Assembly: GCA_038209555.1 (NCBI GenBank)
Contig: JBBQXP010000019.1
Span: 1 to 39,933, forward strand
DNA length: 39,933 nt
From: DASQGA01 sp038209555
GTDB taxonomy: Bacteria > Actinomycetota > Thermoleophilia > Gaiellales > Gaiellaceae
Direction of reading: 5' to 3'
The position numbers and the translations under genes are program-made. Positions 23,450 to 31,019 of this stretch are shown piece by piece. The number at the start of each line of letters is the position of its first letter. Positions within the stretch are counted from its first letter, which is position 1. The notes under the pieces were generated by a model. The model saw nothing but the letters and a program-made list of their open reading frames with translations, searched no databases and was not told the DNA's origin.

Positions 23450-25642
23450 CTGCCGTCGCTTCTCTCCACCGAAGGCCTTGCTCGAGCCGCCAGCCGCCAC
23501 CCGTGGCGGACGATCGGCGCCTGGTTGCTCGTCCTGGTGGTGTCGTTCGGCCTCATCGCTGCCTTCCTGGGGGATGCCCTAACCAGCGACAGCGGCGTCA
23601 CGAGCAACCCCGAGTCGGAGCAGGCGTACGACCTCCTCGCCGAACGGTTTCCGCACGAGCCCGAGCCGAGCGAGATCATCGTCCTTCGCTCGGACCGGTA
23701 CACGGTCGACGATCCGGAGTTCAAGGCGAAGGCGCAATCGATCTTCGAGCGCGCTCGGGAGACCGGCGTCGTGGCGGATGCCAAGAGCTTTTTCACCTCA
23801 AAGGACGACTCGCTCGTCTCGAAGCACCGGCATGCCACTATCGTTCCGATCTTCCTTCGCGCGGACGAGGTCGCTCCGCTCGTCGACGTCGTGGAGGAGG
23901 CGGACGGCGGCGCTTTCGACATCTCGATCACGGGCAGCGTCACGAGCGACGCGGATTTCGAGAAGCTCTCCGAGGAGGACCTCCAGAAAGGGGAGTTGCT
24001 CTTCGGGCTTCCGGCGGCGCTCATCATCCTCGTCCTCGTCTTCGGAGCCGTCGTCGCAGGACTGATCCCGGTCCTGCTGGCGCTGCTCGCGATCGTGGTC
24101 GCCGTCGCCCTGACCGCCCTCGTAGGCCAGGTCTTCGAGCTCTCCTTCTTCGTCGTGAACATGATCTCGGGCATGGGGCTCGCCCTTGGCATCGACTACT
24201 CGCTCTTCATCCTCTCGCGCTACCGAGAGGAGCGCGTCCACGGTCGCGAGAAGCTCGACGCCATCGCTGCGGCGGGCGCGACCGCGAGCCGTGCGGTCCT
24301 CTTCAGCGGCATCGCATTCGTCCTGGCCATGATCGGGATGGTCCTCGTGCCGGACACCATCCTCCGGAGCCTCGCCACGGGGGCCATCCTGGTCGGGATC
24401 GTCTCGGTCCTCGCCGCGCTGACGCTGCTCCCGGCAGTGCTCAGCCTGCTCGGCGACCACGTCAACTCGCTGCGCATCCCCATCGTCGGGAGGAGCGCCG
24501 AGAGCGCGGGCGCCGAGGGGCGCTTCTGGTCGGCAGTAGTGAAGCGAGTGATGCGCCGGCCGGTCGTCAGCCTGCTCGTGGCAGGTGGCCTCCTCCTTGC
24601 AGCGGCAGTCCCCATTCTCGACATGAATACAGGCTTCGCGGGCATCAGCACCCTGCCGGACCGGTTCCCGTCCAAGCAGGGGTTCACGGCGCTCTCGGAG
24701 GAGTTCCCGCAGTCGGGGACGAATCCAGTCGAGATCGTCGTCGACGGCGACGTCGAGTCCCCGGGAGTCCGAGGCGGCATCGAGCGCCTGCAGCAGAGGC
24801 TCGCAGAGAACCCGATCTTCGGACGTCCCACCGTCGAGACGAACGACCAGGGAAACCTCGCCCGGATCACGGTTCCGGTGACCGACTCGGCGAGCCCCGA
24901 GGCCTACGACGCGGTCAGGTCCCTGCGGAGCGACGACATCCCGGCCGCCTTCGCGGGAGCCGACGCACACGTGCTTGTAACCGGCGAGTCGGCTGAGAAC
25001 GTCGACTACTTCGACCTGGTCGGAAGCTGGCTCCCGATCGTCTTCGCCTTCGTGCTCGGGCTCAGCTTCATCCTCCTCACGATCGCCTTCCGCTCCATTG
25101 TCGTCCCCGCGCTCGCGATCGTGCTGAACCTCCTCTCCGTGGGAGCGGCCTACGGGCTGCTCGTGCTCGTGTTCCAGAAAGGCGTCGGGAACGAGCTCTT
25201 CGGGTTCCAGCAGGTGGACGCGGTCGAGGCCTGGGTGCCGCTCTTCCTCTTCTCCGTCCTCTTCGGCCTCTCGATGGACTACCAGGTCTTCCTACTCAGC
25301 CGGATCCGGGAGCGGTTCACGGCCACCGGGGACGCAGCCGGCGCGGTCGCGTTCGGCGTGGGGTCGACCGCACGGATCATCACGGGCGCGGCGCTGATCA
25401 TCGTCGCGGTCTTCGGCGGCTTCGCAGCCGGCGACCTCGTCATGTTCCAGCAGATGGGCTTCGGCGTCGCGGTCGCCCTCCTGCTCGACGCGACCATCGT
25501 CCGCTCGGTGCTGGTCCCGGCCGCCATGAAGCTCCTCGGAGATCGGAACTGGTACTTCCCTTCGTGGCTCGCCTGGGTCCCCGAGCTCCAGGTCGAGGGG
25601 CACGAGCCTGCGCCCTCGGGTCGCCCCGTCACCTCGTCGTAG
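23450..25642 (+). CDS. MMPL/RND-family membrane transporter
   Basis: The protein has the two-fold RND layout: TM1, an extracytoplasmic domain, a bundle of TMs, then the same again. GIDYSLFILSRYREE and SMDYQVFLLSRIRE are the paired MMPL signatures with proton-relay Asp-Tyr. MMPL proteins export lipids or other hydrophobic compounds. Family N-termini read like STEGLARAASRHPWRTIGAW, which is encoded upstream of the first accepted start codon (TTG 23525) but has no ATG, GTG or TTG before the in-frame stop at 23444. I therefore set the start at CTG 23450 (730 aa). TTG 23525 gives 705 aa and clips TM1. Confidence 0.82.
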   Translation: MPSLLSTEGLARAASRHPWRTIGAWLLVLVVSFGLIAAFLGDALTSDSGVTSNPESEQAYDLLAERFPHEPEPSEIIVLRSDRYTVDDPEFKAKAQSIFERARETGVVADAKSFFTSKDDSLVSKHRHATIVPIFLRADEVAPLVDVVEEADGGAFDISITGSVTSDADFEKLSEEDLQKGELLFGLPAALIILVLVFGAVVAGLIPVLLALLAIVVAVALTALVGQVFELSFFVVNMISGMGLALGIDYSLFILSRYREERVHGREKLDAIAAAGATASRAVLFSGIAFVLAMIGMVLVPDTILRSLATGAILVGIVSVLAALTLLPAVLSLLGDHVNSLRIPIVGRSAESAGAEGRFWSAVVKRVMRRPVVSLLVAGGLLLAAAVPILDMNTGFAGISTLPDRFPSKQGFTALSEEFPQSGTNPVEIVVDGDVESPGVRGGIERLQQRLAENPIFGRPTVETNDQGNLARITVPVTDSASPEAYDAVRSLRSDDIPAAFAGADAHVLVTGESAENVDYFDLVGSWLPIVFAFVLGLSFILLTIAFRSIVVPALAIVLNLLSVGAAYGLLVLVFQKGVGNELFGFQQVDAVEAWVPLFLFSVLFGLSMDYQVFLLSRIRERFTATGDAAGAVAFGVGSTARIITGAALIIVAVFGGFAAGDLVMFQQMGFGVAVALLLDATIVRSVLVPAAMKLLGDRNWYFPSWLAWVPELQVEGHEPAPSGRPVTSS

Positions 25643-25688
25643 GGGCGATGCGGAGCGCCCACGGGCAGGCACGCCCCGCCCCTACGAC
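25636..25688. repeat. REP-like palindrome with perfect 12-bp arms
   Basis: GTCGTAGGGGCG (25636-25647) and CGCCCCTACGAC (25677-25688) are perfect inverted arms around 29 nt that contain a smaller GCCC-AC-GGGC hairpin. The left arm includes the MMPL stop codon. It looks like a dispersed palindromic element and may also end transcription; only one copy is in this window. Confidence 0.5.
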
Positions 25689-25690
25689 AT

Positions 25691-25696
25691 TACGCT
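25691..25696 (+). promoter_or_regulatory. -10 box of a leaderless promoter (AMP-ligase gene)
   Basis: TACGCT ends 7 nt before the GTG start at 25704, the same hexamer and spacing as at selD. Confidence 0.55.
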
Positions 25697-25703
25697 TCGA
25701 TGC

Positions 25704-27626
25704 GTGAGCCGCTTCATCTGGGAGCCGAGCCCCGAGGTGCTCGAGCGCGCAAACATCGTCCGCTTCATGCACCGGAACGGCTTCGATGATTACGGGGAGT
25801 TCCAGCAACGCTCGCAGGACGATCCCGACTGGTTCTGGCCGGCTGCGATCGAGGACATGGACCTTGATTTCCGCGAGCCGTGGAGCGAGGTCGTGGATCT
25901 CTCGCGCGGGCCTGAGTGGGCGACCTGGTTCGTCGGCGGGAAGCTGAACATCGCATGGAACTGCGTCCACCGGTGGGCGGAGCGGACACCCGAGGCGGAG
26001 GCGGCCGTGTTCCGGGGCGAGGACGGCGCGCGGCGCACCCTGACCTTCGCGGAGCTCTCCCGGGAGGTAACGCGGTTCGCCGAGGGGCTGGCCGCGCTCG
26101 GGGTCGGCGAAGGCGATGCGGTTGCGCTCTTTCTCCCGATGTCGCTCGAGGTCGCGATTGCCTCGCACGCGTGCGCCCATCTCGGGGCGATCCAGGTGCC
26201 CGTGTTCTCGGGCTTCGCCGCCCCCGCGGTGGCCGCCAGGCTCGTGGATTCCGAGGCGAAGGTCGTTGTCACGGCCGACGGCTCCTTTCGGCGCGGCCGT
26301 GAGGTTCCGATGAAGGAGATCGTCGACGAGGCGGTCGCTGTGGCGCCGACGGTCGAGCATGTCGTCGTCTGGAGCCGGCTCGGCCGGGAAGGCGTGCCGA
26401 TGAAGCCGGGTCGAGATGTCACCTGGAATGAGGTCGTCGCCGGACAGCCGGGCGAGCTGGAGCCGGCCTGGGTGGACTCAGAGGCGCCCTATCTCCTGGC
26501 CTACACCTCGGGCACGACCGGGAAGCCGAAGGGCGTCCTCCACGTCCAGGGCGGGTTCCTGGTCTCGATTGCCAGAGAGGTGGCCTACCAGGCGGATGCG
26601 GGCCCGGACGACACAATCCTCTTTTCGACGGACATGGGCTGGATCATGGGCCCGTGGATGGTCGTGGGCGGGGGCGCTCTCGGATCGAGGCTCGTCTTCA
26701 TGGAGGGTGCGCCTGATAGACCGCACGACCGCCTCTGGACGCTGATCGAGGAGGAGCGTGCGACGGTGCTCGGCTGCTCGCCGACCCTGATCCGAGCGCT
26801 CCTCCAGCACGGCGAGCCGAAGAGCGATCTCTCCTCCCTCCGCACGATTGTGACGACCGGAGAGCCGTGGAACCCGGAGCCCTACCGCTGGCTCTTCGAG
26901 GAGGTAGGCGGCGGCCGCTGTCCGATCATCAACTGCTCCGGCGGCACCGAGGTGGGAGCCTGCTTTCTCTCCCCCACGCCTGCGGTCCCGATCAAGTCCT
27001 GTTCTCTCGGCGGGCCCGCGCTCGGGATGGCCATGGACGTCGTCGACGCGGATGGACGGTCGATTCGAGGCGAGGTGGGTGAGCTCGTCTGCCGGAAGCC
27101 GTTTCCCGGCATGACCCGCGGGATCTGGAAGGACCGGGAGCGCTACCTGGATGCGTACTGGCGCCGCTTTCCCGGGGTCTGGGTGCACGGTGACTGGGCG
27201 TCCGTCGACGAGGATGGCTACTGGTTCCTCCACGGGCGCTCGGACGACACCCTGAACGTCGCCGGGAAGCGCATCGGCCCCGCCGAGATCGAGTCGGCCG
27301 TGGTCGGCCATCCGGCGGTGACGGAGGCGGCGGCCGTCGGAATACCACACGAGGTCAAGGGCGAGGTGGCGTGGGTCTTCTGCACGCTTCGTCCGGGCGT
27401 GGCGGCGACCGAGGAGCTCGCGGCCGAGGTCCGAGAAGCGGCCGCCGACGAGCTGGGGAAGGCCTTCCGGCCCGATCGCATTATCTTCGTCCCGGCGCTT
27501 CCAAAAACCCGGAGCGCGAAGATTGTCCGCCGCGCGGTCCGCGCGAGGGCGCTCGGCGAGGATCCCGGTGATCTCTCGTCGCTCGAGAATCCGGAGTCGC
27601 TCGATGACATCGCACGGGCAGTGTGA
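25704..27626 (+). CDS. Acetyl-CoA-synthetase-like AMP-forming acyl-CoA ligase
   Basis: The 640-aa protein is an ANL-superfamily enzyme closest in layout to acetyl-CoA synthetase. The P-loop YTSGTTGKPKG, the adenylate motif (NCSGGTEVGACF), the hinge WVHGDWASVDEDGYWFLHGR and the C-terminal lysine of PKTRSAKIVRRAVRA are all present. It should join a small carboxylate to CoA with ATP cleaved to AMP. The acid-pocket sequence differs enough (DMGWIMGPWMVVGGG) that the substrate is not certain. The Lys is the classical acetylation-controlled residue. Confidence 0.88.
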   Translation: MSRFIWEPSPEVLERANIVRFMHRNGFDDYGEFQQRSQDDPDWFWPAAIEDMDLDFREPWSEVVDLSRGPEWATWFVGGKLNIAWNCVHRWAERTPEAEAAVFRGEDGARRTLTFAELSREVTRFAEGLAALGVGEGDAVALFLPMSLEVAIASHACAHLGAIQVPVFSGFAAPAVAARLVDSEAKVVVTADGSFRRGREVPMKEIVDEAVAVAPTVEHVVVWSRLGREGVPMKPGRDVTWNEVVAGQPGELEPAWVDSEAPYLLAYTSGTTGKPKGVLHVQGGFLVSIAREVAYQADAGPDDTILFSTDMGWIMGPWMVVGGGALGSRLVFMEGAPDRPHDRLWTLIEEERATVLGCSPTLIRALLQHGEPKSDLSSLRTIVTTGEPWNPEPYRWLFEEVGGGRCPIINCSGGTEVGACFLSPTPAVPIKSCSLGGPALGMAMDVVDADGRSIRGEVGELVCRKPFPGMTRGIWKDRERYLDAYWRRFPGVWVHGDWASVDEDGYWFLHGRSDDTLNVAGKRIGPAEIESAVVGHPAVTEAAAVGIPHEVKGEVAWVFCTLRPGVAATEELAAEVREAAADELGKAFRPDRIIFVPALPKTRSAKIVRRAVRARALGEDPGDLSSLENPESLDDIARAV

Positions 27627-27642
27627 GAGCCCTGCGTGTCCT

Positions 27643-27667
27643 GGTTTTCGCCGTTGAGGCGAAAACC
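27643..27667. terminator. Perfect 10-bp hairpin between ligase and nadE
   Basis: GGTTTTCGCC and GGCGAAAACC pair around GTTGA. No T-run follows on either side, so it could be a terminator, a leader element of nadE or a protein-binding palindrome. Confidence 0.45.
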
Positions 27668-27684
27668 GCTAGACTGGAGGAACA

Positions 27685-29403
27685 ATGCGCCTCGCGCTCG
27701 CGCAGATCAATACCGTGGTCGGTGACCTCGACGGCAATCGCGACCGCATCCTGACTCGGCTCGCCGAGGCGCGGGACGCGGGCGCCGATCTGGTCCTTTT
27801 CCCCGAGCTCGCGGTCACGGGCTACCCGCCCGAGGACCTCCTCCTCCGTCCGAGCTTCCTGCGCGCCGCCGAGCAAAGCCTCGCGCTGATCGCCCGCGAG
27901 GCCCGCGGAGTGACGGCGCTCGTGGGCACGCCCCTGCTCGACCGCGACCTCTTCAATGCCTGTGCGGTCTGCGCGGACGGCGAGGTCAAGAGCTTCTACC
28001 GCAAGCGGTTCCTGCCGAACTACGGGGTCTTCGACGAGGACCGGTACTTCCAGGCGGGCGACGACCTGCTTCTGCTTCGGTTCGGGGAGACGCTCGTCGG
28101 CCCGACGATCTGCGAAGACATCTGGCAGCCCGGCCCGCCCGCGACGGAGCTCGCTCTCGCGGGGGCGCACGTGGTCGCGAACATCTCGGCCTCGCCGTTC
28201 CATCTCGGGAAGGGACGCGAGCGCGAGCAGATGCTCGCCACCCGCGCGCGGGACAACGTCTGCTGGGTCGCCCTCGTGAACGCCGTCGGCGCCCAGGACG
28301 AGCTCGTCTTCGACGGGCACAGCGTCGTCCTCGACCAGGACGGCGAAGTGGTCGTCCGGGGCCCGGCATTCGAGGAGGCGCTCCTCCTCGTCGACATCGA
28401 TCCCTCCACGACCATCGCCCGAAGGCTCTCCGATGCACGCCGGCGTGCACTCGCCCGCGAGCAGTTGGACATCGTTGACCCGCCTGTGATCGACATCGCA
28501 GCGGCTGCGCCGACGAACGGGGAGCCGGTCACGCCGGTCGTGGCGCCGCTCCTGGACGAGCTCGAGCAGATGCGGCTGGCGCTCGAGCTCGGGCTCGGCG
28601 ACTACGCCCGGAAGAACGGCTTCCGCGAAGTCGTCGTAGGAGTCTCGGGCGGCATCGACTCCGCACTCACGGCAGCACTTGCCTGCGAGGCGCTCGGCCC
28701 CGAGCATGTCGTCTGCGTCTCGATGCCGTCCCGATTTAGCTCGGAGGAGACGCGGGCCGACGCGAAGAAGGTCGCCGAGAGCCTCGGTGCCCGCTACCTG
28801 GAGCTTTCGATCGAGCCCGTGGTCGAGAGCCTGAACGCTGTCCTGGCAGAGCCGTTCGCCGGCACCGAGCCCGGCCTCGCCGAGGAGAACCTGCAGGCCC
28901 GCGCGCGCGGAGTCATCCTCATGGCGCTCTCGAACAAGTTCGGCTGGCTCCTGCTCGCGACCGGGAACAAGAGCGAGCTCTCCGTCGGATACGCAACCCT
29001 GTACGGGGACATGGCGGGAGGTTTCGCGCTTCTGAAGGATGTCTACAAGACGGACGTGTTCCGGTTGGCACGGCACCTGAACGAGCGGGCCGGGCGGGAG
29101 CTCATCCCGGTCAGCATCATCGAGCGCGCGCCGAGCGCCGAGCTGCGAGAGGGCCAGCTCGACCAGGACTCGCTTCCCCCCTACGACGTCCTGGATCGGG
29201 TGCTCGAGGCATACGTCGAGCACGACCTTTCTCGGGAAGAGCTCTCCAACGACGGATTCGAGCCCGGCCTCGTGGAGCGCGCCCTCGCGATGGTCGACCG
29301 CGCCGAGTACAAGCGCCGTCAGGCTCCGCCCGGGGTGAAGCTCCGCCCCAAGGCCTTCGGGCGAGACCGCCGCGTCCCGATCACCAACCGCTGGAGCGGC
29401 TGA
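27685..29403 (+). CDS. nadE: Glutamine-dependent NAD+ synthetase
   Basis: The 572-aa protein is the two-domain form. The N-terminal nitrilase-type glutaminase domain has the triad Glu41 (FPELAVTGYPP), Lys107 (YRKRFLPNYGVFDE) and Cys143 (TICEDIW). The C-terminal synthetase has the PP-loop SGGIDS (321-326), plus GNKSELSVGYATLYGDMAGG and the lid region RAPSAELREGQLDQDSLPPY. It amidates deamido-NAD+ with ATP, ammonia being channelled from glutamine. A good ribosome site (GGAGG) lies 4 nt before the ATG. A TAGACT element just upstream would instead give a very short leader, so promoter use is unclear. Full length and intact. Confidence 0.95.
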   Translation: MRLALAQINTVVGDLDGNRDRILTRLAEARDAGADLVLFPELAVTGYPPEDLLLRPSFLRAAEQSLALIAREARGVTALVGTPLLDRDLFNACAVCADGEVKSFYRKRFLPNYGVFDEDRYFQAGDDLLLLRFGETLVGPTICEDIWQPGPPATELALAGAHVVANISASPFHLGKGREREQMLATRARDNVCWVALVNAVGAQDELVFDGHSVVLDQDGEVVVRGPAFEEALLLVDIDPSTTIARRLSDARRRALAREQLDIVDPPVIDIAAAAPTNGEPVTPVVAPLLDELEQMRLALELGLGDYARKNGFREVVVGVSGGIDSALTAALACEALGPEHVVCVSMPSRFSSEETRADAKKVAESLGARYLELSIEPVVESLNAVLAEPFAGTEPGLAEENLQARARGVILMALSNKFGWLLLATGNKSELSVGYATLYGDMAGGFALLKDVYKTDVFRLARHLNERAGRELIPVSIIERAPSAELREGQLDQDSLPPYDVLDRVLEAYVEHDLSREELSNDGFEPGLVERALAMVDRAEYKRRQAPPGVKLRPKAFGRDRRVPITNRWSG

Positions 29404-29408
29404 GCTCG

Positions 29409-29756
29409 ATGGACGCACGGCTCGAACGCCAGGCGCGGAACGAAGCGCTCTTCCGCGAGGTCAACGAGCGCCTCGAGCGTATCGCCAAGCAGGCGGAGGA
29501 GCGTGGGTGGCCGCCCGAGGACGGCTGCTTCGCGTTCCATTGCGAATGCGGAGGGTGCGCGGAGAAGGTGCAGATGACGATTGCGGAGTACGAGTCCCTG
29601 CGCTCCCAGGACGACCGTTTCGCGCTCGCCCCTGGCCACGACACGCCCGAGCTCGAGGGCGTCGTCGAGCGCACCGAGCGTTACGTTATCGTCGACAAGC
29701 ACGGGATCGCCGAGGCGCTCGTCGCAGACGACCCTCGAGACGCCCCGAAGTCCTAG
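29409..29756 (+). CDS. Conserved-type small protein with a Cys-x-Cys motif, 115 aa
   Basis: The product starts MDARLERQARNEALFREVNE, a charged helix. The middle reads FAFHCECGGCAEKVQMTIAE, with three Cys and a His that could hold a metal. The last part is a small beta region ending in VDKHGIAEALVADDP. It follows nadE by 5 nt, so it is probably cotranscribed. Its stop overlaps the convergent mug stop within CTAG. I see no known catalytic motif. Confidence 0.75.
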   Translation: MDARLERQARNEALFREVNERLERIAKQAEERGWPPEDGCFAFHCECGGCAEKVQMTIAEYESLRSQDDRFALAPGHDTPELEGVVERTERYVIVDKHGIAEALVADDPRDAPKS

Positions 29757-30226
29757 TCGCCCAGGTGGTCATGGAGGGCTGTGAACCACCGCAACCGCTC
29801 CTCGTACGGCACCGCCGCGTTCGCAGGCGAGGTCGAGGGCAGAACGAAAAGCCACGTGTCCGCGAGCCGCCGGTCCTGGAGGCCCAGCTCGGGTCGCTCT
29901 CGAAACGCGCCTTGGTAGGCGGCCTTGCCCATGAAGGCAATACCTTCGGGGCGTAGCTCCGCTGCGATCTGCTCCAGGCTTTCCGCGGAGCCCGCAAAGT
30001 CGGCTCGGCGCAGGTCGCTGCTCCCCCGCGCCGTTCGTGGCGCGGCGTTGGTCAGACCGTAGCCCCGAGCGAGCAGCGACCACTGCTCGCTCGGGTCGAG
30101 CAGGCGGGAGGTAAAGCCCGCAGCGGCCAGCAGCCGCCAGAAGTCATTCCGGGGGTTGGCGAAGTGAGCACCGGCGTCAGCGGAGCGGAACCCCGGGTTG
30201 ATCCCGCAGAACTGCAGGCCAGGCAC
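29753..30226 (-). CDS. mug: Mug-type mismatch-specific uracil-DNA glycosylase
   Basis: The 157-aa protein has the G/U mismatch glycosylase signatures GINPGFRSADAGAHFANPRN with the catalytic Asn (INPG), the R-N-D-F-W helix, and the DNA-intercalation motif VLPSTSPANAA. It would excise uracil or thymine from mispairs with G. The GTG start is the only one available before an in-frame TAG about 40 nt upstream, and it leaves PGLQFCGINPG with fewer N-terminal residues than the E. coli enzyme's ILAPGLRVVFCGINPG. The gene start lies about 60 bp from a tRNA-Asp fragment, so the N-terminus may have been rewritten by recombination. Confidence 0.85.
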   Translation of the reverse strand: MPGLQFCGINPGFRSADAGAHFANPRNDFWRLLAAAGFTSRLLDPSEQWSLLARGYGLTNAAPRTARGSSDLRRADFAGSAESLEQIAAELRPEGIAFMGKAAYQGAFRERPELGLQDRRLADTWLFVLPSTSPANAAVPYEERLRWFTALHDHLGD

Positions 30227-30286
30227 CCACCACCGGTGCTCGCGGTAACACTTCCGACGCGACTAAACGACCCGCCGCGGACCGCT

Positions 30287-30331
30287 GGCCTGTCACGGCG
30301 GAGGTCGCGGGTTCGAGTCCCGTCGCTCCCG
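30287..30331 (+). pseudogene. 3' half of a tRNA-Asp (anticodon GTC)
   Basis: The anticodon loop reads CTGTCAC with GTC at 292-294 of this kilobase. The variable loop, a full T-arm (GCGGG, TTCGAGT, CCCGT) and the acceptor strand CGCTCCC with G73, the tRNA-Asp discriminator, follow. The 5' half, D-arm and acceptor 5' strand are missing, and the anticodon stem does not pair with what lies upstream. It looks like an attachment-site remnant. Confidence 0.65.
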
Positions 30332-30593
30332 TATTTTCCACTTGGTTAAGCCAGATTTCGGGGGCCCGAAGGCTCTATAGCCGCGACCAACTCATACAGC
30401 TTAGAGCCCCGAAGGACATGTCGAGCGGTGATCGAGAGTCCACATCTGGGGCTTCCGCTCGCTCGATAGAACGCATCGTAGTTACCCCACTCGACGCCCT
30501 CCACACAATGCCGCCCAGGCCCTCATGGGCGGCGGTGAGGCTCTCCCACCGGGGCATTGACACAGGCGACAGAAGCTGTGCGTTTGCAGGGAC

Positions 30594-30641
30594 TTCAACT
30601 CTGACGGACTCGAACCGTCCACCCCCTCCTTACCATGGAGG
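30594..30641 (-). pseudogene. 3' half of a tRNA-Thr (anticodon GGT)
   Basis: On the minus strand the anticodon arm is complete (CCTCC, ATGGTAA, GGAGG) with GGT as anticodon. The variable loop GGGTG and the T-arm (GACGG, TTCGAGT, CCGTC) follow, then AGAG of the acceptor before the sequence diverges. There is no D-arm or acceptor 5' strand upstream. It is opposite in direction to the other two fragments. Confidence 0.6.
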
Positions 30642-30703
30642 GCGTGATCTCGGCGCCGCGGTCGAGTCGGAAGCTGTTGTCTCAGTGGCAAACAGGCCGC
30701 AAA

Positions 30704-30725
30704 GTGTTGGGGAAACGTGTTGGGG
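30704..30725 (+). repeat. 9-bp direct repeat between tRNA fragments
   Basis: GTGTTGGGG occurs twice (30704-30712, 30717-30725) separated by AAAC. A closely similar string, GGGGAAACGTGTGGGGGCG, is found at 53-71. It could be an integrase arm site or chance. Confidence 0.3.
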
Positions 30726-30785
30726 CGGGCCAGTGGGGTCGCCCTGAATGGCTAAGCGATGCGGATTTGGGGGGTTCCGTAGTGG

Positions 30786-30833
30786 CTGGATCGCACCCAG
30801 GAGGTCGCCGGTTCGAGTCCGGCTAGCTCCACC
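30786..30833 (+). pseudogene. 3' half of a tRNA-Ala (anticodon CGC) with its terminator
   Basis: CTGG, ATCGCAC, CCAG form a 4-bp anticodon arm with CGC as anticodon. The T-arm GCCGG, TTCGAGT, CCGGC and acceptor strand TAGCTCC with A73 and CC follow. The U at position 70 is that of the G3-U70 alanine identity pair. No D-arm or 5' acceptor precedes it. The T-rich GGCCTTTTTCTCG at 30847-30859 is probably the original tRNA terminator. Confidence 0.65.
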
Positions 30834-31019
30834 GCGAAAGGCCTTTTTCTCGCCTTGCGGGGATTGCCGGGGACCGGAGCGTCCGGGGACGTCCTGTGGG
30901 ACGCGTTAGAGGAGCGGGGCGAAGCGGGAGCTCACGGCGTGGCCGCGTCCTTACTCCTCTGACCGGCCCAACGCCGCGACGGCTCAAGACCCCCCTTGCC
31001 CGGACTCGGCGCCGCGCGG

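Larger units (their letters stand above)
30227..31019. other. Gene-poor recombination scar
   Basis: About 790 bp hold no convincing protein gene, only the three tRNA 3' halves and the direct repeat. The short ORFs here have no family features and one simply reads through the Thr fragment. No integrase or transposase is present. Confidence 0.55.

Noticed and set aside
30287..30833. Functional tRNA genes for Asp, Thr and Ala
   Set aside because: D-arm and 5' acceptor strand are absent from all three, so they cannot fold as tRNAs.
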